Source of the DNA: Brachybacterium sillae
GTDB lineage: Bacteria > Actinomycetota > Actinomycetes > Actinomycetales > Dermabacteraceae
DNA: 64,000 bases
Assembly (NCBI RefSeq): GCF_025028335.1
Contig: NZ_JAFEUW010000001.1
Span: 2,480,001 to 2,544,000 of the forward strand
Direction: 5' to 3'
This document shows positions 32,195-42,983 of the stretch, one piece after another. How positions within the stretch are numbered: position 1 is the stretch's first letter; each line of letters opens with the position of its first letter. Below the pieces are notes generated by a model, which made no database searches, had not been told where the DNA came from, and saw only the letters and a list, made by a program, of their open reading frames with translations. Made by a program: the position numbers and the translations under genes.

Positions 32195-32401
32195 ATGGAT
32201 CTCGCCTACGAACTCGGGTCCCTCATCGCGCCGGTCGGCACCGGCATTCTGTTCTGGCTGGTGCTGCGGGCGATCCTGCGAGCGGATCGCCGCCAGCGGG
32301 AGACCGAGGCACAGATCGAGAAGGAGCTGCGAGCGGAACGGGCGGCGCGGCGCGAGGGGAATTCCGGCACCGGGCCCAGCCCTTCACACCCCGGCGGCTG
32401 A
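32195..32401 (+). CDS. Small single-pass membrane protein
   Basis: A 68-residue protein of unknown function with one membrane helix (LIAPVGTGILFWLVLRAIL, about 9-27) followed by a charged amphipathic helix (DRRQRETEAQIEKELRAERA). It starts at the ATG 1 nt after the lysS stop; an in-frame GTG at 32186 inside lysS is the alternative. Coupling to lysS and clean coding periodicity support it as real. The N-out, coiled-tail plan is common among small actinobacterial proteins, and nothing more can be inferred. Confidence 0.6.
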   Translation: MDLAYELGSLIAPVGTGILFWLVLRAILRADRRQRETEAQIEKELRAERAARREGNSGTGPSPSHPGG

Positions 32402-32469
32402 CGGCATCCGGCACCGAGCGCCTCGACCCCGTTTTCCTGGGGCGGAATTCACAGGGCCGGGATGTCCGG

Positions 32470-32498
32470 TTGATTCCCAGAGAAATGCGCGGCAGTAT
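32470..32498 (+). promoter_or_regulatory. Candidate promoter of lsr2
   Basis: TTGATT (32470-32475), a 17-nt spacer and CAGTAT (32493-32498) form a reasonable housekeeping promoter in a locally AT-richer stretch. It would leave a 5' leader of about 50 nt before the ATG at 32555. Confidence 0.5.
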
Positions 32499-32554
32499 GG
32501 TCCGTGACCGCATTCCGGTTCCCCGGGGTGCCCGATCGAGACTGAGGACGTGAC

Positions 32555-32887
32555 ATGGCTCGGAAGACCATTGTGGAACTGGTGGATGATCTTGATGGCG
32601 GTCGCGCCGATCAGACCGTGACCTTCTCCCTGGATGGGGTGGCGTACGAGATCGACCTGACCGACGCGAACGCGGAGCGGCTGCGTGAGGCCCTCAGCGA
32701 GTGGGTCTCCAAGGCCCGTCGCGTCAGCGGCTCCCGTCGCCGGTCCTCCGGTGGCTCGTCGGCGAACCATTCCTCCGCGGAAGAGACCCGCCGGATCCGC
32801 GCCTGGGCGCGCGAGAACGGCCATGAGGTCTCCGACCGTGGCCGCATCTCCCGAGAGCTGCGCGAGGCCTACGAGGCCGCTCACTGA
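32555..32887 (+). CDS. lsr2: Nucleoid-associated protein Lsr2
   Basis: Actinobacterial H-NS-like protein of 110 residues that bridges DNA and silences AT-rich, often foreign, genes. The N-terminal dimerisation domain (1-60) begins MARKTIVELVDDLDGG. A Ser/Arg linker leads to the DNA-binding domain IRAWARENGHEVSDRGRISR, whose RGR at 95-97 inserts into the AT-rich minor groove. GAGGACG precedes the ATG. A strong promoter-like sequence and a 28-bp terminator bracket it as a single-gene unit. Confidence 0.97.
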   Translation: MARKTIVELVDDLDGGRADQTVTFSLDGVAYEIDLTDANAERLREALSEWVSKARRVSGSRRRSSGGSSANHSSAEETRRIRAWARENGHEVSDRGRISRELREAYEAAH

Positions 32888-32895
32888 GTCGACCT

Positions 32896-32955
32896 CCCGC
32901 AGACGCGTCGCGGCCCCGCATCCCTCAGGATGCGGGGCCGCGACGCGTCTGCGGG
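32896..32955. terminator. 28-bp perfect hairpin, bidirectional terminator
   Basis: Arms 32896-32923 and 32928-32955 are exact complements with a CTCA loop. It lies between the convergent lsr2 and epimerase genes, 8 nt after the lsr2 stop. Confidence 0.8.
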
Positions 32956-32975
32956 GCGCGTGTGCGGTGGGGGCC

Positions 32976-33917
32976 TCACCAGCCGCTGATGCTCCAGGAC
33001 GCCTCGTGGGGCCGCCCCGGGGGCAGGCGCACCACGTCCGTGCCGCTGCGGAAGGCATCGGGCGGACACGTCATCGGTTCGACGGCGAGCCCCACCCGGT
33101 CGTTCTCGGGTTCGGGCCGGTCGGCGGTGTGCAGCTGCAGCCAGGGGCAGCGCTCGTCGAATCGCATCCGCACCCCGGTACCACCGGGGGCGGTGAGGGT
33201 CACCTCGGCGACGCCGTGGGCGTCGCGGGCGAGACCGGTGAGGGCATGGTCCAGGCGGCGGTCGCCGATCACCGACCCCTCGGCGAAGTCCAGCGCGCTG
33301 CCGGGTGCGATGGGGGACAGACCCGTCGGCAGCAGCCGGTCCCCGGTGACCTCGAGGACGCGGTTCGCGGCGACCTGCAACGTCCACGTGTCGAGGGACT
33401 CGGGGCCGGCGATGAGGTACGGGTGGGGGCACACCCCGTAGGGGGCGTCGTCAAGGCCGAGGTTCTCCGCCCGCACCGTGGTGAGCAGACCCAGGTCGGC
33501 GTCGACCCGATGCGTGACCGTGAGCAGAAGGTGGAACGGGTAGCCGGGGGAGGGGAACAGCTCCAGCTGCAGCACCGCCCGGTCCGCTCCGGTCTGCACC
33601 ACGTCATAGGGGAGGTGGGAGACGAGCCCGTGGAGGGCGTTCCCGCGCTCCGGCTCCGACAGCGGCACCTGAAGCTCTCGCCCGTCCCAGGTGTACGTGC
33701 CGTCGCCGATGCGGTTCGGCCAGGGGGCGATGATCGCACCGCGGGAGAGCAGGGCGGGGCCGGTCGGGGGGTTGCGGACCAGCAGGTCACGGCCGTCCAC
33801 GGTCAGGGATTCGATACCGGCGCCGACGCTCGCCACCTGCGCGGTGTACGGGCCGGCGGTGAGGGTGAGGATCCGGCCGCGGTCGCCGCAGCGATCTGTC
33901 ATCGAGCCGGTGTTCAT
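32976..33917 (-). CDS. Aldose 1-epimerase family protein
   Basis: A galactose-mutarotase-fold protein of 313 residues that probably interconverts sugar anomers. Family landmarks are LLSRGAIIAPWPNRIGDGTY, the catalytic histidine region NALHGLVSHLPY, GVCPHPYLIAG (second histidine) and GLAVEPMTCPPDAF with the catalytic glutamate. It overlaps the lutC stop by four bases and is the last gene of the mqo-lutABC run. This is an odd place for a sugar epimerase, as lactate use needs none. The specific sugar is unknown; GalM-like and glucose-6-phosphate epimerase-like assignments both remain open. Confidence 0.88.
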   Translation of the reverse strand: MNTGSMTDRCGDRGRILTLTAGPYTAQVASVGAGIESLTVDGRDLLVRNPPTGPALLSRGAIIAPWPNRIGDGTYTWDGRELQVPLSEPERGNALHGLVSHLPYDVVQTGADRAVLQLELFPSPGYPFHLLLTVTHRVDADLGLLTTVRAENLGLDDAPYGVCPHPYLIAGPESLDTWTLQVAANRVLEVTGDRLLPTGLSPIAPGSALDFAEGSVIGDRRLDHALTGLARDAHGVAEVTLTAPGGTGVRMRFDERCPWLQLHTADRPEPENDRVGLAVEPMTCPPDAFRSGTDVVRLPPGRPHEASWSISGW

Positions 33918-34645
33918 GCCATGTCCTCGGAGTCGGCGGGATCGGGCGTGTCCTCCACGAGGATGACGTCGAGCCGGCGCGGTCCGTGGACGCCCTCCAC
34001 CCGGTCCAGTTCGATGTCACTGGTGGCGCTGGGCCCCGAGATCATCGTCCACGCGGCGGTGGGGTCCTCCGCCAGGCGCTGCATGGCCTTCGGCACCCCG
34101 AGCACCACCTGATCGGCGTGGACCACGACCACGTGGTGGTCCGGCACCAGGGTGAGGATGCGGCGGCCCCCGAGGCCGTCGCTGCGCAGCACGATCGTGC
34201 CGGTGAGGGCGATCGCGGTGTGGCACCCGGTCAGGACGGCCGGGATCCGATCGAGCTCCCGCGGCCCGAGGTCACCGTCGTCGCGCCGCACCGAGGTGCG
34301 GACGGCGCGCAACCACTCCTCCGGCAGTGCCGACGGCACCACCACCTCGGCGTCATCGCCGAGGGCGCGGGCGATGGTGAACGGGAGATCCTCCGGGGCG
34401 GTGCGGTGCACCGTGGCCGTGTAGTCCTCCAGACGGTCCACCAGCACCTGCCGCACCTTCTCCGGGGCGGTTCCGGTCTCCTGACGGTCATCGGCCCGCT
34501 GGTAGGAGCGCGGCACGTCGGCGGCGTCGATCACCTCATCGCGGCGCGGCACCGCGAGGGCGGTGCGCACGCGGGCGAGGATCTCCTCCTTGGCGCTCAT
34601 CCCCGCCACACGGTGGGGGAACGGATCCTGGGCGGTGCGGCTCAT
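33914..34645 (-). CDS. lutC: Lactate utilization protein C (LUD domain)
   Basis: Third component of the LutABC iron-sulfur complex that oxidises L-lactate to pyruvate. The 243 residues form an LUD domain: VVVPSALPEEW, GCHTAIALTGTIVLRSDG, LTLVPDHHVVVVHADQVV and SGPSATSDIELDRVEGVHGP. The start overlaps the lutB stop by four bases; an in-frame ATG at 34600 (MSAKEEILARV) is a possible alternative start. It contains no cluster-binding cysteines, as usual for LutC. Confidence 0.93.
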   Translation of the reverse strand: MSRTAQDPFPHRVAGMSAKEEILARVRTALAVPRRDEVIDAADVPRSYQRADDRQETGTAPEKVRQVLVDRLEDYTATVHRTAPEDLPFTIARALGDDAEVVVPSALPEEWLRAVRTSVRRDDGDLGPRELDRIPAVLTGCHTAIALTGTIVLRSDGLGGRRILTLVPDHHVVVVHADQVVLGVPKAMQRLAEDPTAAWTMISGPSATSDIELDRVEGVHGPRRLDVILVEDTPDPADSEDMA

Positions 34646-36210
34646 CGTGCCTCCTCCGGGTCGTGGGGGCTGCTCGGCCCGTCATCGGTCGCGGCGGAGT
34701 CGGCCGCGCGCTCGCGGCCGGCCCACCAGCTGCGGAAGGATCCCGAGGGGGTGGGAAGGTCACGATGGTCGGTCCATCCCGGCACCAGCGGCAGCAGTCC
34801 GGGCACCGGCCCGATGTTCGCCCGGCGAAGGAGTCGGCGGGCGGTCCCACTGGAGCGGACCACCGTGTCATAGGCGCGGGGGGTGCTCATCAGACGGCTC
34901 ATGGACCGCATCGCCACATCCCAGGTGCCGTGGAACTCGCCGCGGGTCTCGCGCCGGCGGTCGACCTCCGTCGCTCGCAGGTGCACCAGGATGCTGGGGA
35001 TGTCGATCTTCACCGGGCACACGTCGTAGCAGGCGCCGCACAGGCTCGAGGCGTACGGCAGGGTGGCGTTGGGGTCGTCGGCATCGGTGATACCGGTCAG
35101 CTGCGGGGAGAGGATCGCGCCGATCGGCCCGGGGTAGGTGGAGCCGTAGGCGTGGCCACCGGCCCGCTCGTACACCGGGCACACATTCAAGCAGGCCGAA
35201 CAGCGGATGCAGTGCAGGGCGGTGCGGCCCTCCGGGTCCTCCAGCACGGCGCTTCGTCCGTTGTCCAACAGCACCAGGTGGAACTCCTCCGGACCATCGC
35301 CCTCGTGGACGCCGGTGAACAGCGTCGTGTACGGGTTCATCCGCTCCCCGGTGGAGGACCGCGGCAGCAGCTGCAGGAAGACCTCCAGGTCCTCGAAGGT
35401 CGGCACGATCTTCTCGATGCCCACCACCGAGATGAGGGTCCGCGGCAGGGTCAGGCACATACGGCCGTTCCCCTCGGATTCGACGATCACCAGGGTTCCG
35501 GTCTCCGCCACCGCGAAGTTCGCCCCGGAGACCGCCACGCCGCCGGGCAGGTCCAGGAACTTCTCGCGCAGGAACCGGCGCGCGGCACCGGCGAGCTGGG
35601 CGGGGTCGTCGGTGATGTCCGGGTCGATGTCCGGCATGGACCGCAGGAAGATCTCGCGGATCTGCGCCCGATTGCGGTGGATGGCGGGCACCAGGATGTG
35701 GCTGGGGGTGTCCCCGGCGAGCTGCACGATCAGCTCGGCGAGGTCCGTCTCCAGCGCGTGGATGCCGGCGTGGGAGAGGGTCTCATCGAGCCCGATCTCC
35801 TGCGTGGCCATCGACTTCACCTTCAGCACCTCGGTGGCGCCGCGCTCGAGGGCCAGGCGGGTGACGATCTCCCCGGCCTCCTCGGCGTCGCGCGCCCAAT
35901 GCACCACCCCGCCGGCGCGCTGCACCGAGGCCTCCAACTGCTCCAACAGTTCGGGCAGATGATCGGTGACCTGGTGCTTGATCGCAGATCCGGCGTCACG
36001 CAGCTTCTGCCAGTCGCGCATCTCCCGCACGGCCTGCGCCCGTTTGGCGCGGATGGTGCCGGTGGCGTGCCGCAGGTTCTGTCGCAGAACGGGATCGGTG
36101 AGATCCTGGCGCGCATGCTCGGGGAACCCCTCCCCGCCGCGCAGACGGGACGACAGGGCGGAGGCGTGCTGCGGGCGGACGGTGGGCATGCCCAGGTCGA
36201 CGGGGCTCAT
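34642..36210 (-). CDS. lutB: Lactate utilization iron-sulfur protein B
   Basis: Central subunit of the lactate-oxidising complex, 522 residues. The N-terminal LUD domain (about 80-300, with GGVAVSGANFAVAETGTLVI) is followed by two [4Fe-4S] ferredoxin motifs, CIRCSACLNVCPVY (near 340) and CGACYDVCPVKIDIP (near 390), and a C-terminal DUF3390-like tail. Four-base overlaps with lutA and lutC show translational coupling. Electrons probably pass to the quinone pool as for Mqo, encoded just upstream. Confidence 0.95.
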   Translation of the reverse strand: MSPVDLGMPTVRPQHASALSSRLRGGEGFPEHARQDLTDPVLRQNLRHATGTIRAKRAQAVREMRDWQKLRDAGSAIKHQVTDHLPELLEQLEASVQRAGGVVHWARDAEEAGEIVTRLALERGATEVLKVKSMATQEIGLDETLSHAGIHALETDLAELIVQLAGDTPSHILVPAIHRNRAQIREIFLRSMPDIDPDITDDPAQLAGAARRFLREKFLDLPGGVAVSGANFAVAETGTLVIVESEGNGRMCLTLPRTLISVVGIEKIVPTFEDLEVFLQLLPRSSTGERMNPYTTLFTGVHEGDGPEEFHLVLLDNGRSAVLEDPEGRTALHCIRCSACLNVCPVYERAGGHAYGSTYPGPIGAILSPQLTGITDADDPNATLPYASSLCGACYDVCPVKIDIPSILVHLRATEVDRRRETRGEFHGTWDVAMRSMSRLMSTPRAYDTVVRSSGTARRLLRRANIGPVPGLLPLVPGWTDHRDLPTPSGSFRSWWAGRERAADSAATDDGPSSPHDPEEAR

Positions 36211-36992
36211 CGTTCCCTCCCGAGGATGGTCTCGGACGGACGGTACGGCGCCTCCCGTGTGGAGGCGAGGATCTGTGCCAGGTGGATCGCCCGTGGGGCG
36301 TCCCCGTTGCGGGAGAGCTTGCCGCCGATGTTCATCAGACAGGAGGCGTCCCCGGCCACGACGTACTCGGCGCCGGAACGCACCACATTCGCGGCCTTGT
36401 CCGTCACCATCGCATTGCTGGTGGCGTCGTTCTTCACCGAGAACGTGCCGCCGAAACCGCAGCAGGTGTCGGATTCGGGCAGGTTCACCACCTCGATGCC
36501 CTCCACCGCCCGCAGCAGCTTCAGCGGGCGCGGCCCCACCTTCAGCACCCGCATGGAATGGCAGGTGGGGTGGTAGGTGACGGTGTGCGGGAAGTACGCG
36601 CCGACGTCCGTCACCTTCAGCACGTCGACCAGCAGCTCCGACAGTTCATAGGTCTTGGCGGCCACCGCCGCCGCGCGGCGCTCCAGATCCTCATCTCCCT
36701 CGTGCCGAGCGACCAGGGCATGCTGCTCGCGGACGCATCCGGTGCACGAGCCCGAGGGCAACACGATCGCATCGACGTCGTCGAGCTGCCGTTCGAAGGT
36801 GTCGACGAAGGAACGCACCACGGGGGCGGCCTCGTGGTAGTACCCGGTGTTGGTGTGCATCTGGCCGCAGCAGGTCTGCCGCGGATCGAAGACCACCTCG
36901 TGGCCGAGGCGCTCCAGGACCTCCACGGTGGAGCGGGCCACGTCGGGGGCCATCACGTCAGCCAGACAGGTGGCCATGAGAGAGATGCGCAT
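36207..36992 (-). CDS. lutA: Lactate utilization protein A (CCG-domain protein)
   Basis: A 261-residue subunit of LutABC with two cysteine-rich CCG domains: TCCGQMHTNTGYY (40-52) and DTCCGFGGTFSVKN (about 190-203). Other cysteines (SGSCTGCV, HPTCHSM) complete the cluster ligands. The gene begins 39 nt after the mqo stop with GGAGG before its ATG, and overlaps lutB. No GntR-type LutR regulator gene is present nearby. Confidence 0.95.
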   Translation of the reverse strand: MRISLMATCLADVMAPDVARSTVEVLERLGHEVVFDPRQTCCGQMHTNTGYYHEAAPVVRSFVDTFERQLDDVDAIVLPSGSCTGCVREQHALVARHEGDEDLERRAAAVAAKTYELSELLVDVLKVTDVGAYFPHTVTYHPTCHSMRVLKVGPRPLKLLRAVEGIEVVNLPESDTCCGFGGTFSVKNDATSNAMVTDKAANVVRSGAEYVVAGDASCLMNIGGKLSRNGDAPRAIHLAQILASTREAPYRPSETILGRER

Positions 36993-37031
36993 CGATCCTC
37001 CTGCGCGCGTGCGGGGTGGAACGGGGTGGGT

Positions 37032-38519
37032 TCAGCGGGGTTCGAGGCGCAGGGCCTCGGCCGTCGCGGCGAGAGAGCGGTGGGCCTCGTCGGGGTCGTC
37101 GGCCAGGCGGCGCCCGAACGAGGGGATCATCTCCTGCAGACGTGGCCGCCAGCGCTCCATGCGCTGCGGGAACGTCCGCTGCATCAGATCGAGCATGATG
37201 CCGGTGGCGGTGGAGGCGCCGGGGGAGGCGCCGAGCATGCCGCCGATGGAACCGTCCTTCGCAGCGATCACCTGGGTGCCGAACTGCAGCACACCGACCT
37301 TCGAGCGGTCTGGAGCGATGACCTGCACGCGCTGACCGGCCACGACCCGCTCCCAGTCCTCCTCGCGGGCCTCGGGCATGTACTCCTTCAAGGCGGCGAA
37401 GCGCTGGCGCCGCGTCGCCGCGAGCTGCCCGAAGAGGTAGGTGACGAGGTCGAGGTTCGGCGGGCCGACGGCGATCATCTGTGCCAGGTTGTCGCGGCGG
37501 ATCGATGCGGGCAGGTCGGTGAGCCGACCCGTCTTGAGGAACTTCGGCGTCCACCCGGCGTACGGGCCGAAGAGCAGGCCGCGCTCGCCACCGATGAAGC
37601 GGGTGTCCAGATGCGGTACGCTCATCGGCGGTGCCCCCACCGCGGCCTTGCCGTACACCTTAGCGTCGTGCCGGGCGATGACCTCCGGGTTGGTGCAGCG
37701 CAGCCACTCCCCGGAGATCGGGAACCCGGCGAAACCGCGGATCTCCTCGATCCCGGCCTTCTGCAACAGCGGCAGGGCGTATCCGCCGGCGCCGACGAAC
37801 ACGAAGGGGGCGCGCACCACGTGCACCGAGCCGTTCGCATCACGGCTCATCACCCCCCAGTCGGAGCCCATACGCCGCAGCGAGAACACCTCACGGCCGG
37901 TGGTCACCGTGGTGCCGACCCGCTGCGCGTAGTCGAACAGCTCACGGGCCAGGCGGCCGAAGTCGACGTCGGTGCCGTCGGGGGAGCGGGTCGCGGCGAT
38001 GCTCTCCGTGACCGGACGGCCCTCACTCACCAGGGGCGCCCACTCCTGCAGGCGCGCATGATCGGTGGTGAACTCCATGCGGTCGAACAGGGGGTTCTCC
38101 GAGAGTGCCTGATGGCGCCGCTGCAGGTAGTCGACGTTCTCCACGCCCCGCACGAAGCTCATATGCGGCACCGCGTGGATGAAACGCGTCGGGTCGGCCA
38201 GGTCCCCGCGACGCACCAGGTCGGCCCAGAACTGACGGGAGACCTGGAACTGCTCGTTGATGCTGATCGCCTTCGCGGGGCTGACGGAACCGTCCACGTC
38301 CTGCGGGGTGTAGTTCAGCTCGCACAGGGCGGAATGGCCCGTGCCGGCGTTGTTCCACCCGTCGCTGGACTCCAGACCCAGTCCGTCCAGCCGCTCAATG
38401 ACGCGCAGGTCCCAGTCCGGTTCCAGACGGCTCAACAGCGCTGCCAGGGTCGCGCTGGCGATGCCGCCGCCGATCAGGACGGCGTCCGCGCGCTCCACGT
38501 CCACCCTCAGGTCCGCCAT
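37032..38519 (-). CDS. mqo: Malate:quinone oxidoreductase
   Basis: Peripheral membrane FAD enzyme of the TCA cycle that oxidises malate to oxaloacetate and reduces quinone. In its 495 residues the FAD-binding GGGIASATLAALLSRLEPDW (17-36), GWNNAGTGHSALCELNYTPQ, PHMSFVRG, GFPISGEWLRC and LFGPYAGWTPKFLK are diagnostic of Mqo. A GGAG site precedes the ATG, and a -10 box lies at 38582-38587. It heads a minus-strand run with lutABC, pairing malate and lactate oxidation at the quinone level. Confidence 0.97.
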   Translation of the reverse strand: MADLRVDVERADAVLIGGGIASATLAALLSRLEPDWDLRVIERLDGLGLESSDGWNNAGTGHSALCELNYTPQDVDGSVSPAKAISINEQFQVSRQFWADLVRRGDLADPTRFIHAVPHMSFVRGVENVDYLQRRHQALSENPLFDRMEFTTDHARLQEWAPLVSEGRPVTESIAATRSPDGTDVDFGRLARELFDYAQRVGTTVTTGREVFSLRRMGSDWGVMSRDANGSVHVVRAPFVFVGAGGYALPLLQKAGIEEIRGFAGFPISGEWLRCTNPEVIARHDAKVYGKAAVGAPPMSVPHLDTRFIGGERGLLFGPYAGWTPKFLKTGRLTDLPASIRRDNLAQMIAVGPPNLDLVTYLFGQLAATRRQRFAALKEYMPEAREEDWERVVAGQRVQVIAPDRSKVGVLQFGTQVIAAKDGSIGGMLGASPGASTATGIMLDLMQRTFPQRMERWRPRLQEMIPSFGRRLADDPDEAHRSLAATAEALRLEPR

Positions 38520-38581
38520 CTCTCTCCGTCTCCGTCCGTCGTCCTGGTGCGGGCTCGCGGCCCGCAGACCGGTGTCCCCTG

Positions 38582-38587
38582 AGCCTA
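38582..38587 (-). promoter_or_regulatory. -10 box of the mqo-lut transcript
   Basis: TAGGCT on the minus strand, 62 nt before the mqo ATG. The leader contains a small hairpin (TGCGGGC/GCCCGCA, near 38553-38571). Confidence 0.45.
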
Positions 38588-38623
38588 GTCGTCGGAAGCG
38601 ACAGGCGCGCAGCGGCGTCTGCC

Positions 38624-39707
38624 GCTCGACCGCCCACCCTGTTCGACCCGTCTGATCTGGATGCGGGGGAATGGGTCGCGGCGGCGGACCGCCTCGGCGC
38701 CTCCCGCGTCATCCTGACCGCGAAGCATCACGATGGGTTCTGCCTGTGGCCCACGGCCACCACGGACTACTCGGTCGCGTCCTCGCCGTTCCGTGGGGCC
38801 GCGGGGATGTGGTCCGGGAGGTGGAACAGGCATGCCGGGCGGCCGGAGTGGGGTTCGGGGTGTATCTGTCCCCCTGGGACCGGCATGCGCCCTGTTATGA
38901 CGATCCGCCCGCCTACGACGACTACTACGCGGCGCAGCTGAGGGAGCTGTGCACCGGGTACGGCCGCTGGATGAGATCTGGTTCGACGGCGCCGGATCGG
39001 CGGGACGGGAGTATGACTGGGAGCGCATCGGACGACTCGTGCAGGAGACACAGCCGGAGGCGATGGTCTTCCACTTGGGGCCCGCGACGATCCGCTGGAT
39101 CGGCAATGAGGACGGTCTCGCCAGCGACCCGGTCGACTACGTCGTGCGGGACTCCGCCCTGAACGTCCACGACGACGCGACGGTGGATTTCGGGACAGCC
39201 CGATATCTGCCGCCGGAATGCGATGTGTCCCTGCGCACGGGCTGGTTCTGGAACGCGCAGGACGCCCCGAAGACCCTCGACCACCTGCTCACCATCCACG
39301 ACCGTTCCTGGGGGCTCGGCGCGGGTCTTCTGCTGAACATTCCGCCGGATACCCGCGGCCGGATCGATCCCCATGACGCTCGCCGCCTCGACGACCTGGC
39401 AGCAGCGCTCGACAGCCGTTACGGCCGTCGCCGGGAACTGGAGATGCTCGGCACGGACGGATGCGGAACGAGATTCGGCGGCGGACCGGCGGAGGCGCGC
39501 CGTCTCGAGCTGCGCGAGGACCTGACCCGGGGGCAGCGCATCCTCGCTCACCGGGTCCGCGATGCGGACGGCCGGGTGGTCGCAGAGGGCCGGTCGGTCG
39601 GGGTGCGGCGTATCCATCCAGTTCCCGACGGCGCGGACCTGACCTGTCTGACGGTGGAACTGGACGGAGACGACCCCCGTCTGGACGGCGTCGCGGCCTT
39701 CCTCTGA
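38624..39707 (+). pseudogene. GH29 alpha-L-fucosidase remnant, two frameshifts and N-terminal truncation
   Basis: Fragments of a GH29 alpha-L-fucosidase read in three successive frames. Frame one gives AKHHDGFCLWPTATTDYSV (about 38690-38780). After a one-base loss in GGGG at 38803-38806 comes AAGVGFGVYLSPWDRHAP and YYAAQLRELCTGYG. After a second one-base loss at 38959-38964 comes LDEIWFDGAG, which carries the catalytic aspartate, and then 240 residues to the stop at 39705-39707. The N-terminal 60 or so residues, including the usual HWG motif, are missing, and no start codon serves the gene. It lies against the mqo promoter. It was probably acquired and then inactivated. Confidence 0.88.
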
Positions 39708-39762
39708 CCAGCACACGGATCGGCGGGCAGACTGGGCGCATGGAGGCGTGTCCTCAGATGCG

Positions 39763-39798
39763 GAGAGGGCCGCGACGATCGCTCGTCGCGGCCCTCTC
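39763..39798. terminator. 16-bp perfect hairpin between convergent remnants
   Basis: GAGAGGGCCGCGACGA, loop TCGC, then its exact complement. It separates the fucosidase remnant from the minus-strand DUF6458-like gene. Confidence 0.7.
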
Positions 39799-39858
39799 GA
39801 ATGCAGGTCCCCACGGGGCCCGCGTGTCAGATGGTGGTCGGGGGATCCCGACGCTCGC

Positions 39859-40067
39859 TCACGGTGCCGTGGCGTCGTGCTGCGTGCGCACCGTGGTGCG
39901 GCGGGAGGTGAAGGCCAGGATGAGGCCGATGAGGAAGAGGAGCGCACCGGCCCCATGAGGATGAGACCGAGCGTTCCACCCTCCAGACCGGGCAGGTCGA
40001 TCTCCAGGGCGAAGCGGACGATCGCCCCGATCACGAAGAGGATGACTCCTCCGACGATGGCGCCCAT
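39859..40067 (-). pseudogene. DUF6458-like small membrane protein gene with one frameshift
   Basis: Starts ATG at 40067 with GGAAGGAG upstream and reads MGAIVGGVILFVIGAIVRFA, then LEIDLPGLEGGTLGLILM; the continuation AGALLFLIGLILAFTSRR lies in another frame and runs to the stop at 39859. A single missing G in the run at 39951-39954 explains the shift; with it restored the product is 69 residues with two membrane helices and a basic tail, the plan of DUF6458 proteins. It could be a recent mutation, a phase-variable tract or a sequencing error. Confidence 0.8.
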
Positions 40068-40230
40068 TGGGGCTCCTTCCTGTTGGCGTCCCCTGCGGCA
40101 CCGGGAATGGTCACCGCGATCGGGGGTCGCCTCACCGTACGGCCCATCAGCCACCCTGACCGGCAGTTCTACCAGCAGGTCGGGGCGCTGGCGCGGTCCC
40201 GCGCGTCGGCCGGCGGCTGGTCGGGTTCTC

Positions 40231-40245
40231 ACGCCCGCGGCGAAC
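40231..40245 (+). promoter_or_regulatory. Candidate ClgR operator upstream of clpC
   Basis: ACGCCCGCGGCGAAC fits the half-site order of the ClgR consensus known from Corynebacterium and Streptomyces (CGC, 5 nt, GCGAAC) except at one position. It is also part of a GTTC...GAAC inverted repeat. It lies about 30 nt upstream of the -10 box, so activation would be possible. Confidence 0.4.
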
Positions 40246-40273
40246 ACGGGGAAGGTGTGTCTGCCCGTCCGCG

Positions 40274-40279
40274 TAGTCT
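40274..40279 (+). promoter_or_regulatory. -10 box of clpC
   Basis: TAGTCT, 34 nt before the clpC ATG, which has GGGGGAGG as its ribosome binding site. Confidence 0.5.
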
Positions 40280-40313
40280 CATGCGGAACACGACCATCGG
40301 ACGGGGGAGGACC

Positions 40314-42905
<2,592 letters not shown>

Positions 42906-42910
42906 CAGCG

Positions 42911-42943
42911 GACGCCCGGGGCGTCACCGGCCCGATGCCGGTG
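42911..42943 (+). terminator. Tandem hairpins after clpC
   Basis: GACGCC-CGG-GGCGTC (42911-42925) is followed directly by CACCGGC-CCGAT-GCCGGTG (42925-42943). Confidence 0.55.
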
Positions 42944-42983
42944 GCGCCCTGGGCCCGGTCTCACACCGGAGGGAGGGGAGACC

